Below are positions 10,836-20,787 of a stretch of 64,000 nucleotides of DNA, piece after piece. The position numbers and the translations under genes are program-made. A model generated the notes under the pieces. That model made no database searches. It worked only from the letters and a program-made list of their open reading frames with translations, and was not told the DNA's origin. The DNA lies in the NCBI RefSeq assembly GCF_004341105.1, contig NZ_SLZK01000001.1:806001-870000 (forward strand), given 5' to 3'. Source of the stretch: Rhizobium sp. BK418. Lineage in GTDB: Bacteria; Pseudomonadota; Alphaproteobacteria; Rhizobiales; Rhizobiaceae. Numbering within the stretch: position 1 is the first letter of the stretch; every line of letters begins with the position of its first letter.

Positions 10836-11666
10836 TTATCGGTAGCCGACGATCTCCTTGCGGATCATCTGCCAGCTTTCCTTGTCGGGAGCCGAGATGA
10901 TGCCGCCGGAAATCTCGCCGGGCCGATAGGGTGTTCCGTCGAATTTCGCGGTATGGCCGCCGGCTTCCTGATGCGTCAGCACACCGGCAAGGTGATCCCA
11001 GGGCATCAGCTTCTCATGGCCGATGAAATGCAGTTTGCCCGATGAAACCATCCAATACTCATAGGCAGAGCAATTGAAGGCGAAGGTCATGCGGGTCTTG
11101 GCCATATTGCCGGCAATGCGCGAACGGTCCGGCTCGTCCATGTGGCTGAAAGACATGGCGCCAACCATACGGCCGAGTTCGATTGGCTCTGCCACGGCAA
11201 GGCGCACAGGCTCACAATTGCGCTTCTGCAGGAAGGCGCCAGCGCCCTTGAGCGAAACGACCGTATCGCCAAGCGCCGGATCGTGAATAATGCCCGCAAC
11301 CGTCTCGCCCTTCGCGGTCACGGCCAGGATCGTGCCGAACACCGGCAGGCCAGCCGCGAAATTGAAGGTGCCGTCGACGGGGTCGATGACAAAAGCAAGA
11401 TCGGCATCGGCCAGCGCCGGCACGACGGAACGATCCGCCTCATAGGCCTCCTCGCCGACGATCAGCGCACTCGGAAAGCGCTCGCGGATGGCGGCTGTCA
11501 GGTAAGCTTCGGAGCGCAGGTCGGCCTGCGTGACGAGATCGATGGAAGATGTCTTTTCGGAAACATTGGCCGCGGCCGCATTGCGGAAGCGCGGCATGAT
11601 TTCTTCTTCAGCGACATGCCGGAGGCAATCACCGAGAAACTCTATGTCTCTGTCTGAGAAAATCAT
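10836..11666 (-). CDS. Inositol monophosphatase family protein (paralogue B)
   Basis: 276 residues, collinear with the downstream paralogue A: GEEAYE (E72/E73), D95-P-V-D98-G-TFNFAAGLPVFG and MPWDHLAGVLTHQEAGG. All metal ligands are intact, so both copies should be active Mg2+-dependent phosphomonoesterases. The two proteins share long blocks (for example KLMPWDHLAG and ITPDKESW/SAPDKESW near the C-terminus), which supports a tandem duplication. Start ATG at 11666. The physiological substrate is not predictable from sequence. Confidence 0.88.
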   Translation of the reverse strand: MIFSDRDIEFLGDCLRHVAEEEIMPRFRNAAAANVSEKTSSIDLVTQADLRSEAYLTAAIRERFPSALIVGEEAYEADRSVVPALADADLAFVIDPVDGTFNFAAGLPVFGTILAVTAKGETVAGIIHDPALGDTVVSLKGAGAFLQKRNCEPVRLAVAEPIELGRMVGAMSFSHMDEPDRSRIAGNMAKTRMTFAFNCSAYEYWMVSSGKLHFIGHEKLMPWDHLAGVLTHQEAGGHTAKFDGTPYRPGEISGGIISAPDKESWQMIRKEIVGYR

Positions 11667-11710
11667 TTTGGACTCGTTGCATGGAACTGCTGAGGTTCAT
11701 AGCAAGTCCA

Positions 11711-12577
11711 TTATGACGTTTGGGTGACTGCGAGCGCGGAAAAGTCGAAAAGTTTTGGGTCAAGCAGATGTGACGCGTTTACATGCGCGAGAGCGCGCAG
11801 CATCGTGTCCTTCCGGCCGGGCATGCGGCGCTCGATATCGGCCAGCATGTCCTTCATCGCATTGCGCTGCAGACCGTCCTGCGAGCCGCAGAGATCGCAG
11901 GGAATGATTGGAAACTGCATGGCAGCAGCAAACTTCGCCATGTCGTCCTCGGCGCAATAGGCAAGCGGCCTGAGCACCATCAGGTTGCCTTCGTCATTCA
12001 GAAGTTTCGCCGGCATGGCGGCAAGCCGGCCGCCATGGAAGAAGTTCATGAAGAAGGTTTCGAGGATGTCCTCGCGATGGTGGCCGAGCACCAGCGCATC
12101 ACAGCCTTCCTCCCTGGCAATACGATAGAGATTGCCGCGGCGCAGGCGCGAGCAGAGCGAACAGTAGGTCGCCCCCTCAGGCACCTTTTCCTTCACGATC
12201 GAATAGGTGTCGCGATATTCGATGCGGTGTTTGACGCCGATCTTCGAAAGGTATTCAGGTAGCACATGCTTCGGAAAATTCGGCTGACCCTGATCGAGAT
12301 TGCACGCAATCAGCTCCACCGGCAGCAGCCCGCGCCATTGCAGGTCGAGCAGCAGCGCCAATAGCCCGTAGGAATCCTTGCCGCCGGAAATGCCGATCAG
12401 CCAGCGCTTCTGGTCCTTCAGCATGTCGAAATCTTCGAAAGCCTGACGTACTTGGCGCAGCAGGCGCTTACGCAGCTTGTTGAAGGAGACCGATTGCGGC
12501 GCATCGGCAAACAGCGCATGACCGATGCCCGCATCCGCCGTTTCCAGGTCATCGGCGATATTGGCTGCGATATTCAT
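11711..12577 (-). CDS. ttcA: tRNA 2-thiocytidine(32) synthetase TtcA
   Basis: 288 residues. The PP-loop SGGKDS (64-69) activates the target base with ATP. The cluster-binding cysteines C139-x2-C142 ([11 protein letters not shown]) and C230 (within IPCDLCG) hold the 4Fe-4S cluster. TtcA thiolates cytidine 32 in the anticodon loop of a subset of tRNAs. The usual family length and all catalytic residues are present. It is read from the same strand as glsA and the IMPase pair. Start ATG at 12577 ([10 protein letters not shown]). Confidence 0.94.
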   Translation of the reverse strand: MNIAANIADDLETADAGIGHALFADAPQSVSFNKLRKRLLRQVRQAFEDFDMLKDQKRWLIGISGGKDSYGLLALLLDLQWRGLLPVELIACNLDQGQPNFPKHVLPEYLSKIGVKHRIEYRDTYSIVKEKVPEGATYCSLCSRLRRGNLYRIAREEGCDALVLGHHREDILETFFMNFFHGGRLAAMPAKLLNDEGNLMVLRPLAYCAEDDMAKFAAAMQFPIIPCDLCGSQDGLQRNAMKDMLADIERRMPGRKDTMLRALAHVNASHLLDPKLFDFSALAVTQTS

Positions 12578-12636
12578 TGTTTCATCCGTTCGATATGCCT
12601 GCCCTCTCTAACAGAAAGCGGCAGTCCAACCCAGCC

Positions 12637-13566
12637 TCAATCGCCGAAAACCGACCAGCCGGTGCGCGCCGCCAGCATTTCCAGCGCAACCGCCCCAAGC
12701 TGCGAATTGCCGACCTTGTTCAGCCCGGGCGACCAGACGGCGATCGAGGCAATGCCGGGTGCTACCGCAAAGATGCCGCCGCCGACGCCACTCTTGCCCG
12801 GCAGGCCGACATGATAGGCGAAATCGCCAGACCCGTCGTAATGGCCGCAGGTCAGCATCAGCGCGTTGATGCGTCGCGCACGCTTGGGCGATACCACTGA
12901 ATGGCCTGTCAGCGGATTGCCGCCGCGCGCCGCCAGGAACAGGCCGGCGCGCGCCAGCTGCTCGCAGGTCATGGACAACGCGCATTGATGGAAATAGACG
13001 CCGAGCACATGATCGACCGGATGATCGAGATTGCGATAGGAGCGCATAAAATTGGCAAGCGCGAAGTTCCGGTAGCCGGTCGCCGTCTCCGAGCGTGCCA
13101 CCTTCTCATCGATGGTGACGGATTCGTCGTCGGCAAGGTAGCGCACGAAGCGCAGCAGTTCGCCGATCGCCTCGCGCGGCGCGTGGCCGGCCATGACGAC
13201 ATCGGTGACGGCAATCGCGCCGGCATTGATGAAGGGATTGCGCGGAATTCCATGTTCATGCTCGAGCTGGACGATGGAGTTGAAGGCCGAGCCTGAAGGT
13301 TCGCGGCCGACCCTCTTCCACAGCCCCTCACCCACCTTGCCGAGGGCCAAAGTCAGCATGAAGACCTTGGAAATGCTCTGGATGGAAAAGGGTATATTGG
13401 CTTCGCCGACACTGTAGACCTTGCCGTCGACGGTGACGATCGACAGGCCGAACTGGTTCGGATCGATCTTGGCGAGCTCGGGAATATAATCCGCGACCTT
13501 GCCCTCGCCGATACGGGGCGCCAATTCCCTGTAGATGCTGTCGAGGACTGCCTGCAAATCCACCAT
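12637..13566 (-). CDS. glsA: Glutaminase A
   Basis: A 309-residue serine-dependent beta-lactamase-fold glutaminase that deamidates L-glutamine to glutamate and ammonia. The S64-x-x-K67 nucleophile motif (SISKVF) and the family blocks [25 protein letters not shown] and KSGVGGGI are intact. The length equals the usual bacterial GlsA. It starts at the ATG at 13566, 60 bp upstream of ttcA on the same strand. The rpsD terminator separates it from rpsD, so it should have its own promoter in the 13.6 kb gap. Confidence 0.95.
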   Translation of the reverse strand: MVDLQAVLDSIYRELAPRIGEGKVADYIPELAKIDPNQFGLSIVTVDGKVYSVGEANIPFSIQSISKVFMLTLALGKVGEGLWKRVGREPSGSAFNSIVQLEHEHGIPRNPFINAGAIAVTDVVMAGHAPREAIGELLRFVRYLADDESVTIDEKVARSETATGYRNFALANFMRSYRNLDHPVDHVLGVYFHQCALSMTCEQLARAGLFLAARGGNPLTGHSVVSPKRARRINALMLTCGHYDGSGDFAYHVGLPGKSGVGGGIFAVAPGIASIAVWSPGLNKVGNSQLGAVALEMLAARTGWSVFGD

Positions 13567-13583
13567 CTTCCCCTCCGGATACG

Positions 13584-13610
13584 AAAAAGCCGCCCCGAGA
13601 GGCGGCTTTT
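13584..13610 (-). terminator. Intrinsic terminator downstream of rpsD / upstream of glsA
   Basis: AAAAGCCGCC...GGCGGCTTTTTC on the minus strand: a strong GC stem with a 5-6 nt loop and flanking A/T tracts. It ends only 18 bp before the glsA start, so the glsA promoter must overlap it or lie upstream. Confidence 0.75.
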
Positions 13611-13686
13611 CCAGAATGCGAAAACGCCTCGCGCTCTGCTGCGCCGCACATCGAAAATGTGCTAAGGACGCAGTAGCACTTTAGAG

Positions 13687-13733
13687 ACGCATAAGCCTTT
13701 CCGACAATCGAATCGATTGTCGAGGTTATGCGT
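13687..13733. repeat. Large imperfect palindrome ending at the rpsD stop codon
   Basis: An outer inverted repeat (acgcataa / ttatgcgt) encloses an inner 21-bp perfect palindrome (cgacaatcg-aat-cgattgtcg, 13702-13722). The right end coincides with the TAA of rpsD. It has no T tract, so it is more likely an interspersed palindromic element or an mRNA 3'-end structure than a classic terminator. Confidence 0.6.
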
Positions 13734-14350
13734 TAGCGCGAATAGAATTCGACGACCAGATGCGGTTCCATGACGACCGGGTACGGAACGTCAGACAGCG
13801 TCGGAACGCGTGCGAACGTGGCAACCATCTTGTTGTGGTCGACTTCGACATAGTCAGGAACGTCGCGCTCTGCAAGCGAAACGGATTCCAGAACAGTCAC
13901 GAGCTGCTTGGACTTTTCACGAACTTCGATGACGTCGCCGACCTTGCAACGGTAAGAACCGATGTTGACGCGCACACCGTTGACCGTGACGTGGCCATGG
14001 TTGACGAACTGACGGGCGGCAAAGACCGTCGGAACGAACTTGGCGCGGTAGACGATCGCATCGAGGCGGGACTCCAGAAGACCGATCAGGTTTTCGGAAG
14101 TGTCACCCTTGCGGCGGGAGGCTTCGGCGAAGATGGCGCGGAACTGCTTCTCGCGCAGGTCACCGTAGTAACCCTTCAGCTTCTGCTTGGCGCGCAGCTG
14201 CACACCGAAGTCCGAAAGCTTGCCCTTGCGGCGCTGGCCATGCTGGCCCGGGCCGTATTCGCGGCGGTTCACCGGGGACTTCGGACGGCCCCAGATGTTT
14301 TCGCCCATACGGCGGTCGATCTTGTACTTGGACGATTCGCGCTTGCTCAT
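13733..14350 (-). CDS. rpsD: 30S ribosomal protein S4
   Basis: 205 residues, the full length of bacterial S4. It begins [20 protein letters not shown], followed by the conserved GPGQHGQRR segment and the S4 RNA-binding domain ([14 protein letters not shown] ... [14 protein letters not shown]). S4 nucleates 30S assembly on 16S rRNA. The ATG at 14350 has AAAGGAAATACG upstream. It is a lone gene rather than part of the alpha operon, as in other rhizobia. No zinc-binding N-terminal cysteines are present (C-minus type). Confidence 0.97.
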   Translation of the reverse strand: MSKRESSKYKIDRRMGENIWGRPKSPVNRREYGPGQHGQRRKGKLSDFGVQLRAKQKLKGYYGDLREKQFRAIFAEASRRKGDTSENLIGLLESRLDAIVYRAKFVPTVFAARQFVNHGHVTVNGVRVNIGSYRCKVGDVIEVREKSKQLVTVLESVSLAERDVPDYVEVDHNKMVATFARVPTLSDVPYPVVMEPHLVVEFYSR

Positions 14351-14492
14351 CGTATTTCCTTTCAAGGTGTTGTGACGGTTTGTTGCCAAACCGCGCGAAG
14401 GAAACACGCCCTCCTTTGATCCCGTTTCCGGGAGCCGACAGGATCTTTCCATTACGCGAACGGATCTGATCCACGGGACATGTCAAATGAAA

Positions 14493-14514
14493 CACCGGAC
14501 ATTGCTGCCCGGTG
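14493..14514 (-). terminator. Hairpin downstream of the HerA-like gene
   Basis: CACCGG...CCGGTG stem; on the minus strand it is followed by TTTCATTTG. It lies 60 bp past the stop at 14576 and upstream of the rpsD promoter region (14351-14490). The T tract is imperfect. Confidence 0.4.
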
Positions 14515-14575
14515 CTGGCGCGGTCTTTAGTCGGGCATCATGAAAATGTCAACAGCGACAAGGCGCTGAAAGCCT

Positions 14576-16087
14576 TTATTCCGCCGCTTCCCGGCCGTTG
14601 CTGTCATCGGGGGCATTGGCATCGCCGGGAGCCGTCTGGCAGCCGATATCGGGGAAAGCCACGATCCGTTTGCCGGAGAAATCGGTATGCACAACAATGC
14701 TCCCCTGCTCCTCGAAATAGCCGAGAAGCCGGCGAGCGCGCCGGGCTGAATGCGTGCCGTAGGCGCGTGCGATCCGCGCATCCGACGGGCAAGGCTCGCC
14801 GCAGACTGCGGCCTTGGCGAGCATCAGAAATACGCCTTGCAGATCGTCGGTCACAGAGGCAGAGAGCGACAGCGCCGTCGACCAGTTTTCCGAAGCAGCC
14901 GTCTCGGCATCGACGCCGGAGCGCGAAACTGCCACGCGGCGTCGAAACTCCGGCAGGGACATTGGAGGCCCGGGAACGCGGCGCATGCGCAGCCGTACCA
15001 GGAAATCCTGGTAGAGAACCGCATCGGTGCGGAAACCGGAGCCCGGATCGTCGAGGATTTCCGACAGCACGCCGGCAAGCCGTTCTTCGCGCTCCTCGGC
15101 CGAGATCTCCGGCTGCACCACCCGCGGCTCTGCCTGGATGGGGCTGGCTGCCGGCGTCGAGCGTGAAAGCTCAGCAAGGATATCGGTGGTCGGGCGCGGC
15201 GCCGGCGGCGCGCGGCGTACGACCGGACGCTGGAATTCTTCTGGGTCGGGCGTGAAGATCAAGTCTTCTACATCCTGCGGCGATTCCGGCAGCGGCATCA
15301 GCTTGGGGCTGGAGGAACGCGCCGAGGTCTCGACGCTTCCGATCTGAATCGGCAGCGGGCGGCGTGAAAGTGCGGGGCCGAGGGCGACGAAATGGCCGCG
15401 CTTGAGATCACGAAACATTTCCGCCTGACGGCGGTCCATGCCGAGCAGGTCGGCCGCGCGCGCCATGTCGATATCAAGGAAGGTTCGGCCCATCAGGAAG
15501 TTGGAGGCTTCTGCCGCGACGTTCTTGGCAAGCTTGGCGAGACGCTGCGTGGCGATGACGCCGGCAAGGCCGCGCTTTCGCCCACGGCACATCAGGTTGG
15601 TCATGGCGCCGAGCGAAGCCTTGCGCGCATCTTCGGACACGTCACCGCCGACAGAAGGCGCAAACATCTGCGCTTCGTCGACCACGACCAGAACCGGATA
15701 CCAATATTCGCGATCGGCATCGAACATGCCGTTGAGGAAGGCCGCTGCCGCCCGCATCTGCTGCTCGATATCGAGCCCTTCCAGCGTCAGGACGCAGGAA
15801 ACACGATGCTGGCGAATACGGTTGGCAATGCCGGCAAGCTCGGCCTCGGTGCGCTCGCCATCGACGACGACATGGCCGAAGCGATCGGACAGCGTGACGA
15901 AATCACCTTCGGGATCGATAATGACCTGCTGCACCCATTGGGCGGATTGTTCCAGCAGGCGCCGCAACAGGTGCGATTTGCCGGAACCGGAATTGCCCTG
16001 CACGAGCAGACGCGTCGCCAGCAACTCCTCGATATCGAGTGTCGCCGGAGCGCCGGACGCCAATCCCATATCGATCCCAACCTGCAA
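14576..16087 (-). CDS. HerA-like / DUF87 ATP-binding protein
   Basis: 503 residues. The Walker A (GNSGSGKSHLL, residues 31-38) and a Walker B with DEAQ (VLVVVDEAQMFAP) place it in the HerA/FtsK superfamily of hexameric DNA-translocating ATPases. The central region is a Pro/Ala-rich linker (TPDPEEFQRPVVRRAPPAP), and the C-terminal part looks like a winged-helix domain (YGTHSARRARRLLGYFEEQGSI). The frame opens with TTG at 16087, preceded by GAAGAGG at good spacing; an ATG six codons in is the alternative. No NurA nuclease is adjacent, so the role in DNA processing is unknown. Confidence 0.75.
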   Translation of the reverse strand: MQVGIDMGLASGAPATLDIEELLATRLLVQGNSGSGKSHLLRRLLEQSAQWVQQVIIDPEGDFVTLSDRFGHVVVDGERTEAELAGIANRIRQHRVSCVLTLEGLDIEQQMRAAAAFLNGMFDADREYWYPVLVVVDEAQMFAPSVGGDVSEDARKASLGAMTNLMCRGRKRGLAGVIATQRLAKLAKNVAAEASNFLMGRTFLDIDMARAADLLGMDRRQAEMFRDLKRGHFVALGPALSRRPLPIQIGSVETSARSSSPKLMPLPESPQDVEDLIFTPDPEEFQRPVVRRAPPAPRPTTDILAELSRSTPAASPIQAEPRVVQPEISAEEREERLAGVLSEILDDPGSGFRTDAVLYQDFLVRLRMRRVPGPPMSLPEFRRRVAVSRSGVDAETAASENWSTALSLSASVTDDLQGVFLMLAKAAVCGEPCPSDARIARAYGTHSARRARRLLGYFEEQGSIVVHTDFSGKRIVAFPDIGCQTAPGDANAPDDSNGREAAE

Positions 16088-16217
16088 TGCGAAACCTCTT
16101 CAGAGACTCAAATCAGCGACGTGCCATCCTTCCAGAAATGGCGGCCTTCCGTCTATCAAAGAATCCGACTGATATCAGGAGCGGATTGAGGCAACCCACA
16201 GAGATTGTGCCGCCCTG

Positions 16218-17018
16218 TCAGGCGCTCAGCCCGAACCCCTGCATCAGCCGTCGCGTGGCAAAATCCGGATTGCCGGACGTGAAGACGGCAAAGTCGAAAT
16301 TATCGGGATGAACCGCATCCGCAACCTGCGGCACCAGCGAGCGCGCCCGCCGCGCGATGGCTTCCGCAGGGTCAAGCCAGTCCACCGGCCATGGAGCGAG
16401 CCGCCGGAACATGTTGGCCATGAAGGGATAATGTGTGCAGGCGAGCACGACGATATCGGTCTTGCGTCCGTCCTTCTCGACGAAGCACTGGTCGATTTCG
16501 GTAAGCACGGCGTCGTCGGAAACGGCGTCACCACGGATGTAGGCCTCCGCCATGCGCGCCAGGTTTTCCGAGCCGACCAGCCGCACATGGCACTGCTGCG
16601 CAAAGGACTGGATGAGATCCCGTGTATAGGCGCGCTTGACCGTGCCGGGGGTCGCAAGCACGGAGACGAGGCCGGAGCGCGTGCGCTCGGCCGCAGGCTT
16701 GATGGCCGGTACCGTGCCGACGAAGGTCATCTGCGGGAAGGCTGCGCGCAGATCCGCGCCGACGAGCGTGAAGGCCGTGTTGCAAGCGATGACGCAGACT
16801 TCCGGATCGTAGTCTGCGAGCAGCTTGGCAAAGAGCCCGATGATCCGCTCCTTCAGCGCCTGCTCTTCCCATCCGCCATAGGGAAAACCGGCATCATCGG
16901 CGACATAGATGAAGCCGCGTTCCGGCATCAGCACGCGCGCCTCGCGCAGCACGGTCAGCCCGCCTATGCCTGAATCGAAGACGAGGACGGGTTTCAGCTC
17001 ATTCGTCGGCGCTGTCAT
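16218..17018 (-). CDS. murI: Glutamate racemase
   Basis: 266 residues. It carries both catalytic cysteines in their motifs: C79-N-T (VIACNTAF) and C194-T-H-Y-P (VLACTHYPF), plus the N-terminal [12 protein letters not shown]. It makes D-glutamate for peptidoglycan. The ATG at 17018 ([10 protein letters not shown]) gives the normal family N-terminus; a longer frame to 17102 runs into the preceding methyltransferase gene. The start lies 20 bp inside the 3' end of the upstream gene, which suggests translational coupling. The 130-bp gap to the HerA-like gene downstream has no obvious terminator. Confidence 0.95.
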   Translation of the reverse strand: MTAPTNELKPVLVFDSGIGGLTVLREARVLMPERGFIYVADDAGFPYGGWEEQALKERIIGLFAKLLADYDPEVCVIACNTAFTLVGADLRAAFPQMTFVGTVPAIKPAAERTRSGLVSVLATPGTVKRAYTRDLIQSFAQQCHVRLVGSENLARMAEAYIRGDAVSDDAVLTEIDQCFVEKDGRKTDIVVLACTHYPFMANMFRRLAPWPVDWLDPAEAIARRARSLVPQVADAVHPDNFDFAVFTSGNPDFATRRLMQGFGLSA

Positions 17019-17829
17019 CTGTGGGCGCTTCCTTGCGGGATCTGGTGAAACCGCCCTTGCGCGGACTGTTGCGCGAAAAGCGGTCGAGGGAGGAGATGAC
17101 ACCGCGCAACACGCTGATTTCCTGCTCCGTGAATGCCCGGCGGGAGAGAACGGCGCGGAGATTGTCGACCATTTTCGGCTTTTTCGAGGGCGGATGAAAA
17201 TAGTTGCGCGAATCCAATGCTTCCTCGAGTTGGTCGAACAGGCCGAACAACTGCTCCTTGGTCGAGGGCCGCTGTTCGAGCGCCTGGAACGGCACCGCTT
17301 CCAGATCCTCCATGCCCGATTTCATCCACTCATAGGACATCAAGAGCACGGCCTGCGCGATATTGAGCGAGGCGAAGGCCGGATTGACCGGGAACGTGAC
17401 GATCTCGTCGGCAAGCGCCACTTCCTCGTTCGTCAGCCCCCAGCGCTCGCGGCCGAAGAGGATGCCGGTCGCCTCGCCTGCCCGGAATTTCGTACGCAGC
17501 GTTTGCGCGGCAAAAACCGGAGAACGGACAGGCTTGTAATTGTCCCGGCTGCGCGCCGTCGTCGCGTAGACGAAGTTGAGATCGGCGATCGCCTCTTCCA
17601 ATGTATCGAAGACCTTGGTGCCTTCGATGACATGATCGGCCTTAGAGGCCGCCGCCTGCGCCTTCTCATTCGGCCAGCCGTCGCGCGGATTGACGAGGCG
17701 AAGATCGGCAAGACCGAAATTCGCCATGGCGCGCGCCACCATGCCGATATTCTCGCCCATCTGCGGTTCGACCAGAATGATGACAGGCCCTTCGGCCAGA
17801 AGTTGACGCTCGCTATTGGTGCCGGCCAT
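16999..17829 (-). CDS. trmJ: SpoU-family RNA 2'-O-methyltransferase, TrmJ type
   Basis: A 276-residue SPOUT methyltransferase. Motif 1 ([21 protein letters not shown], split here for length: EPQMGENIG), motif 2 ([15 protein letters not shown]) and motif 3 ([13 protein letters not shown]) form the knot that binds S-adenosylmethionine. The C-terminal extension and LVNPRDGWP fit TrmJ, which methylates the ribose of position 32 in tRNAs. Other SpoU enzymes act on rRNA, so the RNA target is less certain than the chemistry. It overlaps murI by 20 bp and starts 34 bp after the FUSC gene, so the three genes probably form one transcript. Confidence 0.88.
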   Translation of the reverse strand: MAGTNSERQLLAEGPVIILVEPQMGENIGMVARAMANFGLADLRLVNPRDGWPNEKAQAAASKADHVIEGTKVFDTLEEAIADLNFVYATTARSRDNYKPVRSPVFAAQTLRTKFRAGEATGILFGRERWGLTNEEVALADEIVTFPVNPAFASLNIAQAVLLMSYEWMKSGMEDLEAVPFQALEQRPSTKEQLFGLFDQLEEALDSRNYFHPPSKKPKMVDNLRAVLSRRAFTEQEISVLRGVISSLDRFSRNSPRKGGFTRSRKEAPTDDSADE

Positions 17830-17863
17830 GGTGCCTATTCGTGTTCCTATTCCTGATTGCCCA

Positions 17864-19900
17864 TTATTCTTGATTCAGGGGCGCAATAGCTTTGCCGGCC
17901 GCAAACGGCAAGTCCTGCGTCTCGTGCGGGTAGAGGCGGTCCAGCGTCGAGCCGATCATTTCCACCGCCAGCCGTGCCCCTCCCCGCCAGAGCGGCAGGT
18001 GGCGACCAGTCGGCTTCATCTGCTTGCGGGTGACGAGGAAACATTCGGAGCCGCGGGGTGCCACGACATCCAGCAGGGCGATGTCAGCGGCGATCCGGCG
18101 CTTCAGATCATCATCCACGGCATCGGCCGTGTGGTTGCGTGCCAGAATGCGCGACCAATAGGTAACGGAAAGAAAAATCGCCAGCGTCTGGCGAATCTGT
18201 CCCGGTCTGGTGACAATCGACCACGACGAGCCGAGCGGGCGCGCGGCAAGCGTGATGTCCCGGTAGCAGGCATCGACCTCCTGCGCGATGACGATGAGTT
18301 CCGGCTGGCTCTTCTTGTCCGATACGGCCGAGAGCAGCTTTTTCAGCGTCGCGAACCATTTGTCGATCGCCGTATCGAGCGTTTCGCGCGTACGCGACGG
18401 CAACACCAGGAAGGCAACCAGTGCGCCCGCCACCGCGCCGATGACGGTCTCCTCAAGCCGCAGCTTCAGGAGATCAAATGTCAGCACACCCATCATGCCA
18501 TAGATGAGACAGAGCACGATGGAGATGAAGAACGTCATCGTCGCATAGGAAATCTGCAGGAAGTAAAAAGCAAGGAAGATGCAGACGACAGCAACGACAA
18601 CGGCAATTGCCGTCTGTCCCGTCAGCACTGTCGCCAGCACCAGACCGAAGGCAATGCCGAACAGCGTGCCGATCGAGCGCTGCAGTGCCTTGATGGCAGT
18701 GTCGCCACGCGAATTGGTATTCGTGAAGACGAGGAAAGACGCGAGCACCGCCCAGAACCAGCGCTCACGAGAAAGCGCCAGGCCGAGCGTCATGGCAATC
18801 GCCGAGGCCAGTGTGATCTGCAAGGCCGAGCGCATCAGCGGATTCTTCAACGAAAAATCGACAGCCTCGGGTGTGCTCGTTTCAGCAATTGAGGCGATCT
18901 CGGCAAACTCCGTCCTGCGTCCTGCGTCGATCGTTTCCATCAGTTGCCGGCGCGCTGCACCAAGCCAGAGCACCGCACGCGCCGTCTCGCTCTGCAGCTG
19001 GCCCTCGATATCAGCGACTGCCTTTTCTTCTGCCGACAGCACCGCCCTGTCATCCTCGATCACGGCGTGCACGAGCGCAAAGGATGGCGGACTCTGGAAG
19101 CTCACCATGATGGCGCTTTCCGTTGCCAGATGCGCATCGAAAAGCCGGATCGCCAGTTCCGCAGCTGGTGCAGAAGCTCCATCGAAGACGCCGCCTGGCG
19201 GGCGCGGAATGAAGCTCTCGGCCATCAGCACCACTTCTTTCAGCCGGTCTTCCAGCTGTCGCAGTTCCTGCCGGTCGGCTTCCTCGACCTTTCCATCGGC
19301 CGCGACGGCAGCGAGCTTGAAGAGGATCTGATTAATGCGGACCCGCACGCTTTCCAGCGAGCGCAGCAGGTCGCGCCGCCAATTATCGGGCAAGAGCACC
19401 GCCCTCACCCAATGGCTGACAAGCGCTGAGACAACAGGGCCAATCACCACGAGAGGCAGTTCCGCAATCTTCGGCTGGAAATAGGAGCCCATGAAATAGG
19501 AGGTGAAAGCGAACATGCCGATCGCAAATCCACGCGGACCGTAAACGCGGCCGGACGAGGCGAGGAAGATAACCAGGAGGAAAATGAAATCCGAGAGTAT
19601 GCGATGCGACTCGAGAGCTGCTGCAATGCCGACGACGACAACGCTCGCAATGCAGCCGAGCAGCCGGGTAATGAGCTGGCGCGTCGAGCCCTTGTCGCGC
19701 ACCGCGACCCCGCCTTCGATCGACAACACAATGCCGAGACCGTAGGAGGCGGTTGGCAGCGGTACGATGAGCGTGCTGATCGCAAACAGGATCAGGAAGG
19801 AAAGCATGATCGACAGCGTGACGCGCGAACCCATGCGCAGACGCGAAAGCGCCGGGTCGTTGGCAAGCAACCAGTCTCGGAACTCAAAGCCGAAAATCAC
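17864..19900 (-). CDS. FUSC-family membrane protein (AaeB/YccC-like)
   Basis: 678 residues arranged as two membrane halves, each with about five or six segments, separated by a soluble domain of about 200 residues. This is the layout of FUSC/AaeB proteins associated with export of aromatic acids and other weak acids. The GTG at 19900 (VIFGFEFRDWLLAND) is preferred because AAAGGA sits 9 bases before it; a frame extension to 19966 has no such site. No periplasmic adaptor (AaeA-like) gene is nearby, so the transport role is inferred from fold only. First gene of the FUSC-trmJ-murI run. Confidence 0.8.
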   Translation of the reverse strand: MIFGFEFRDWLLANDPALSRLRMGSRVTLSIMLSFLILFAISTLIVPLPTASYGLGIVLSIEGGVAVRDKGSTRQLITRLLGCIASVVVVGIAAALESHRILSDFIFLLVIFLASSGRVYGPRGFAIGMFAFTSYFMGSYFQPKIAELPLVVIGPVVSALVSHWVRAVLLPDNWRRDLLRSLESVRVRINQILFKLAAVAADGKVEEADRQELRQLEDRLKEVVLMAESFIPRPPGGVFDGASAPAAELAIRLFDAHLATESAIMVSFQSPPSFALVHAVIEDDRAVLSAEEKAVADIEGQLQSETARAVLWLGAARRQLMETIDAGRRTEFAEIASIAETSTPEAVDFSLKNPLMRSALQITLASAIAMTLGLALSRERWFWAVLASFLVFTNTNSRGDTAIKALQRSIGTLFGIAFGLVLATVLTGQTAIAVVVAVVCIFLAFYFLQISYATMTFFISIVLCLIYGMMGVLTFDLLKLRLEETVIGAVAGALVAFLVLPSRTRETLDTAIDKWFATLKKLLSAVSDKKSQPELIVIAQEVDACYRDITLAARPLGSSWSIVTRPGQIRQTLAIFLSVTYWSRILARNHTADAVDDDLKRRIAADIALLDVVAPRGSECFLVTRKQMKPTGRHLPLWRGGARLAVEMIGSTLDRLYPHETQDLPFAAGKAIAPLNQE

Positions 19901-20050
19901 TCTTGCCAGTCCTTTTGCGCGCCAATGGCTGCGTTGCCCAAGAGCGAGACACCGCCGCCCTGACAATAATCAAATCGCACCCGGTGTCACCAGAATGGTG
20001 ATCACCAGGTGTCACCACTATGGCGTCGTCAATCAAGGCACGCGGAAGAG

Positions 20051-20593
20051 TCATTCGCCGTTGGCGATCTGTATCATGGCTTCCTTGAGCGAGATCGGCC
20101 CCTGCCCCTCTTCGCCCTGGATCATGATGTCGTCGATCACGGGTTTGCCATTCTCATCGATCACCTCGAAACGCGCGGTCGTAAAGGCATCCTTGTTGGG
20201 CGCGCCTTCCATGCAGGTTGCTGCTTTGAATTTTACCGTCACTTCGGTCGTGCCGTTGGCCGGCTGGCCGGGGTCGATGGAAAGGTCCTGCAGCGGGCAG
20301 GCATCCTGACCGTTGACGATCACGTCATAGTCGAAGGGCGAAATACCATCCTCGTCCGCAGCCGGGTTCTGAGCCGCAGCTTTGTATTTCTCGCCGAAAT
20401 CCTTGCTGTAGAGGCGGCCGAGCGTGTTCTCTTCGAAAATATCGATCCAGTCGCTATTGTCGCCCGCCCAGTTCTTCTGCGTGTCCTTCATGATCTCCTT
20501 GACCGGCGCAGTCGCGTCGGCCGCAAGCGAAAGGCTGGGTGCGACAGCCAGGGCGGCAACGAGGCCGGCGAACAGAACGGCGATCTTCTTCAT
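20051..20593 (-). CDS. Secreted hypothetical protein (DUF3828-like)
   Basis: 180 residues. A clear Sec signal peptide (MKKIAVLFAGLVAALAVAPS, cleavage near SLAADA) precedes a mature domain with two cysteines (NGQDACPLQDL; AATCMEGAP) that could form a disulfide, and an acidic C-terminus. It resembles the DUF3828 group of periplasmic proteins, but I could not confirm this. The ATG at 20593 begins the signal peptide; the frame extension to 20641 adds no plausible leader. Divergent from icd, sharing about 195 bp of promoter region. Confidence 0.7.
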   Translation of the reverse strand: MKKIAVLFAGLVAALAVAPSLSLAADATAPVKEIMKDTQKNWAGDNSDWIDIFEENTLGRLYSKDFGEKYKAAAQNPAADEDGISPFDYDVIVNGQDACPLQDLSIDPGQPANGTTEVTVKFKAATCMEGAPNKDAFTTARFEVIDENGKPVIDDIMIQGEEGQGPISLKEAMIQIANGE

Positions 20594-20787
20594 GGCAAAA
20601 TGTCCGGGACTCGGGGGGCTGTTGACGCGGAGGTTAGCCATTTTCCCGCTCTTGGCAATGGCGGCAAAAACGTCACGGTCCCGCCCGTTCTGCTTTGCGT
20701 TCCCGGCTCACAATGCTATAGCGCTGCGGACCCACATCACCCACCCGGGACAGCTCTGTCCCTCTCCTAAGCTTACGAGGCAGATAC

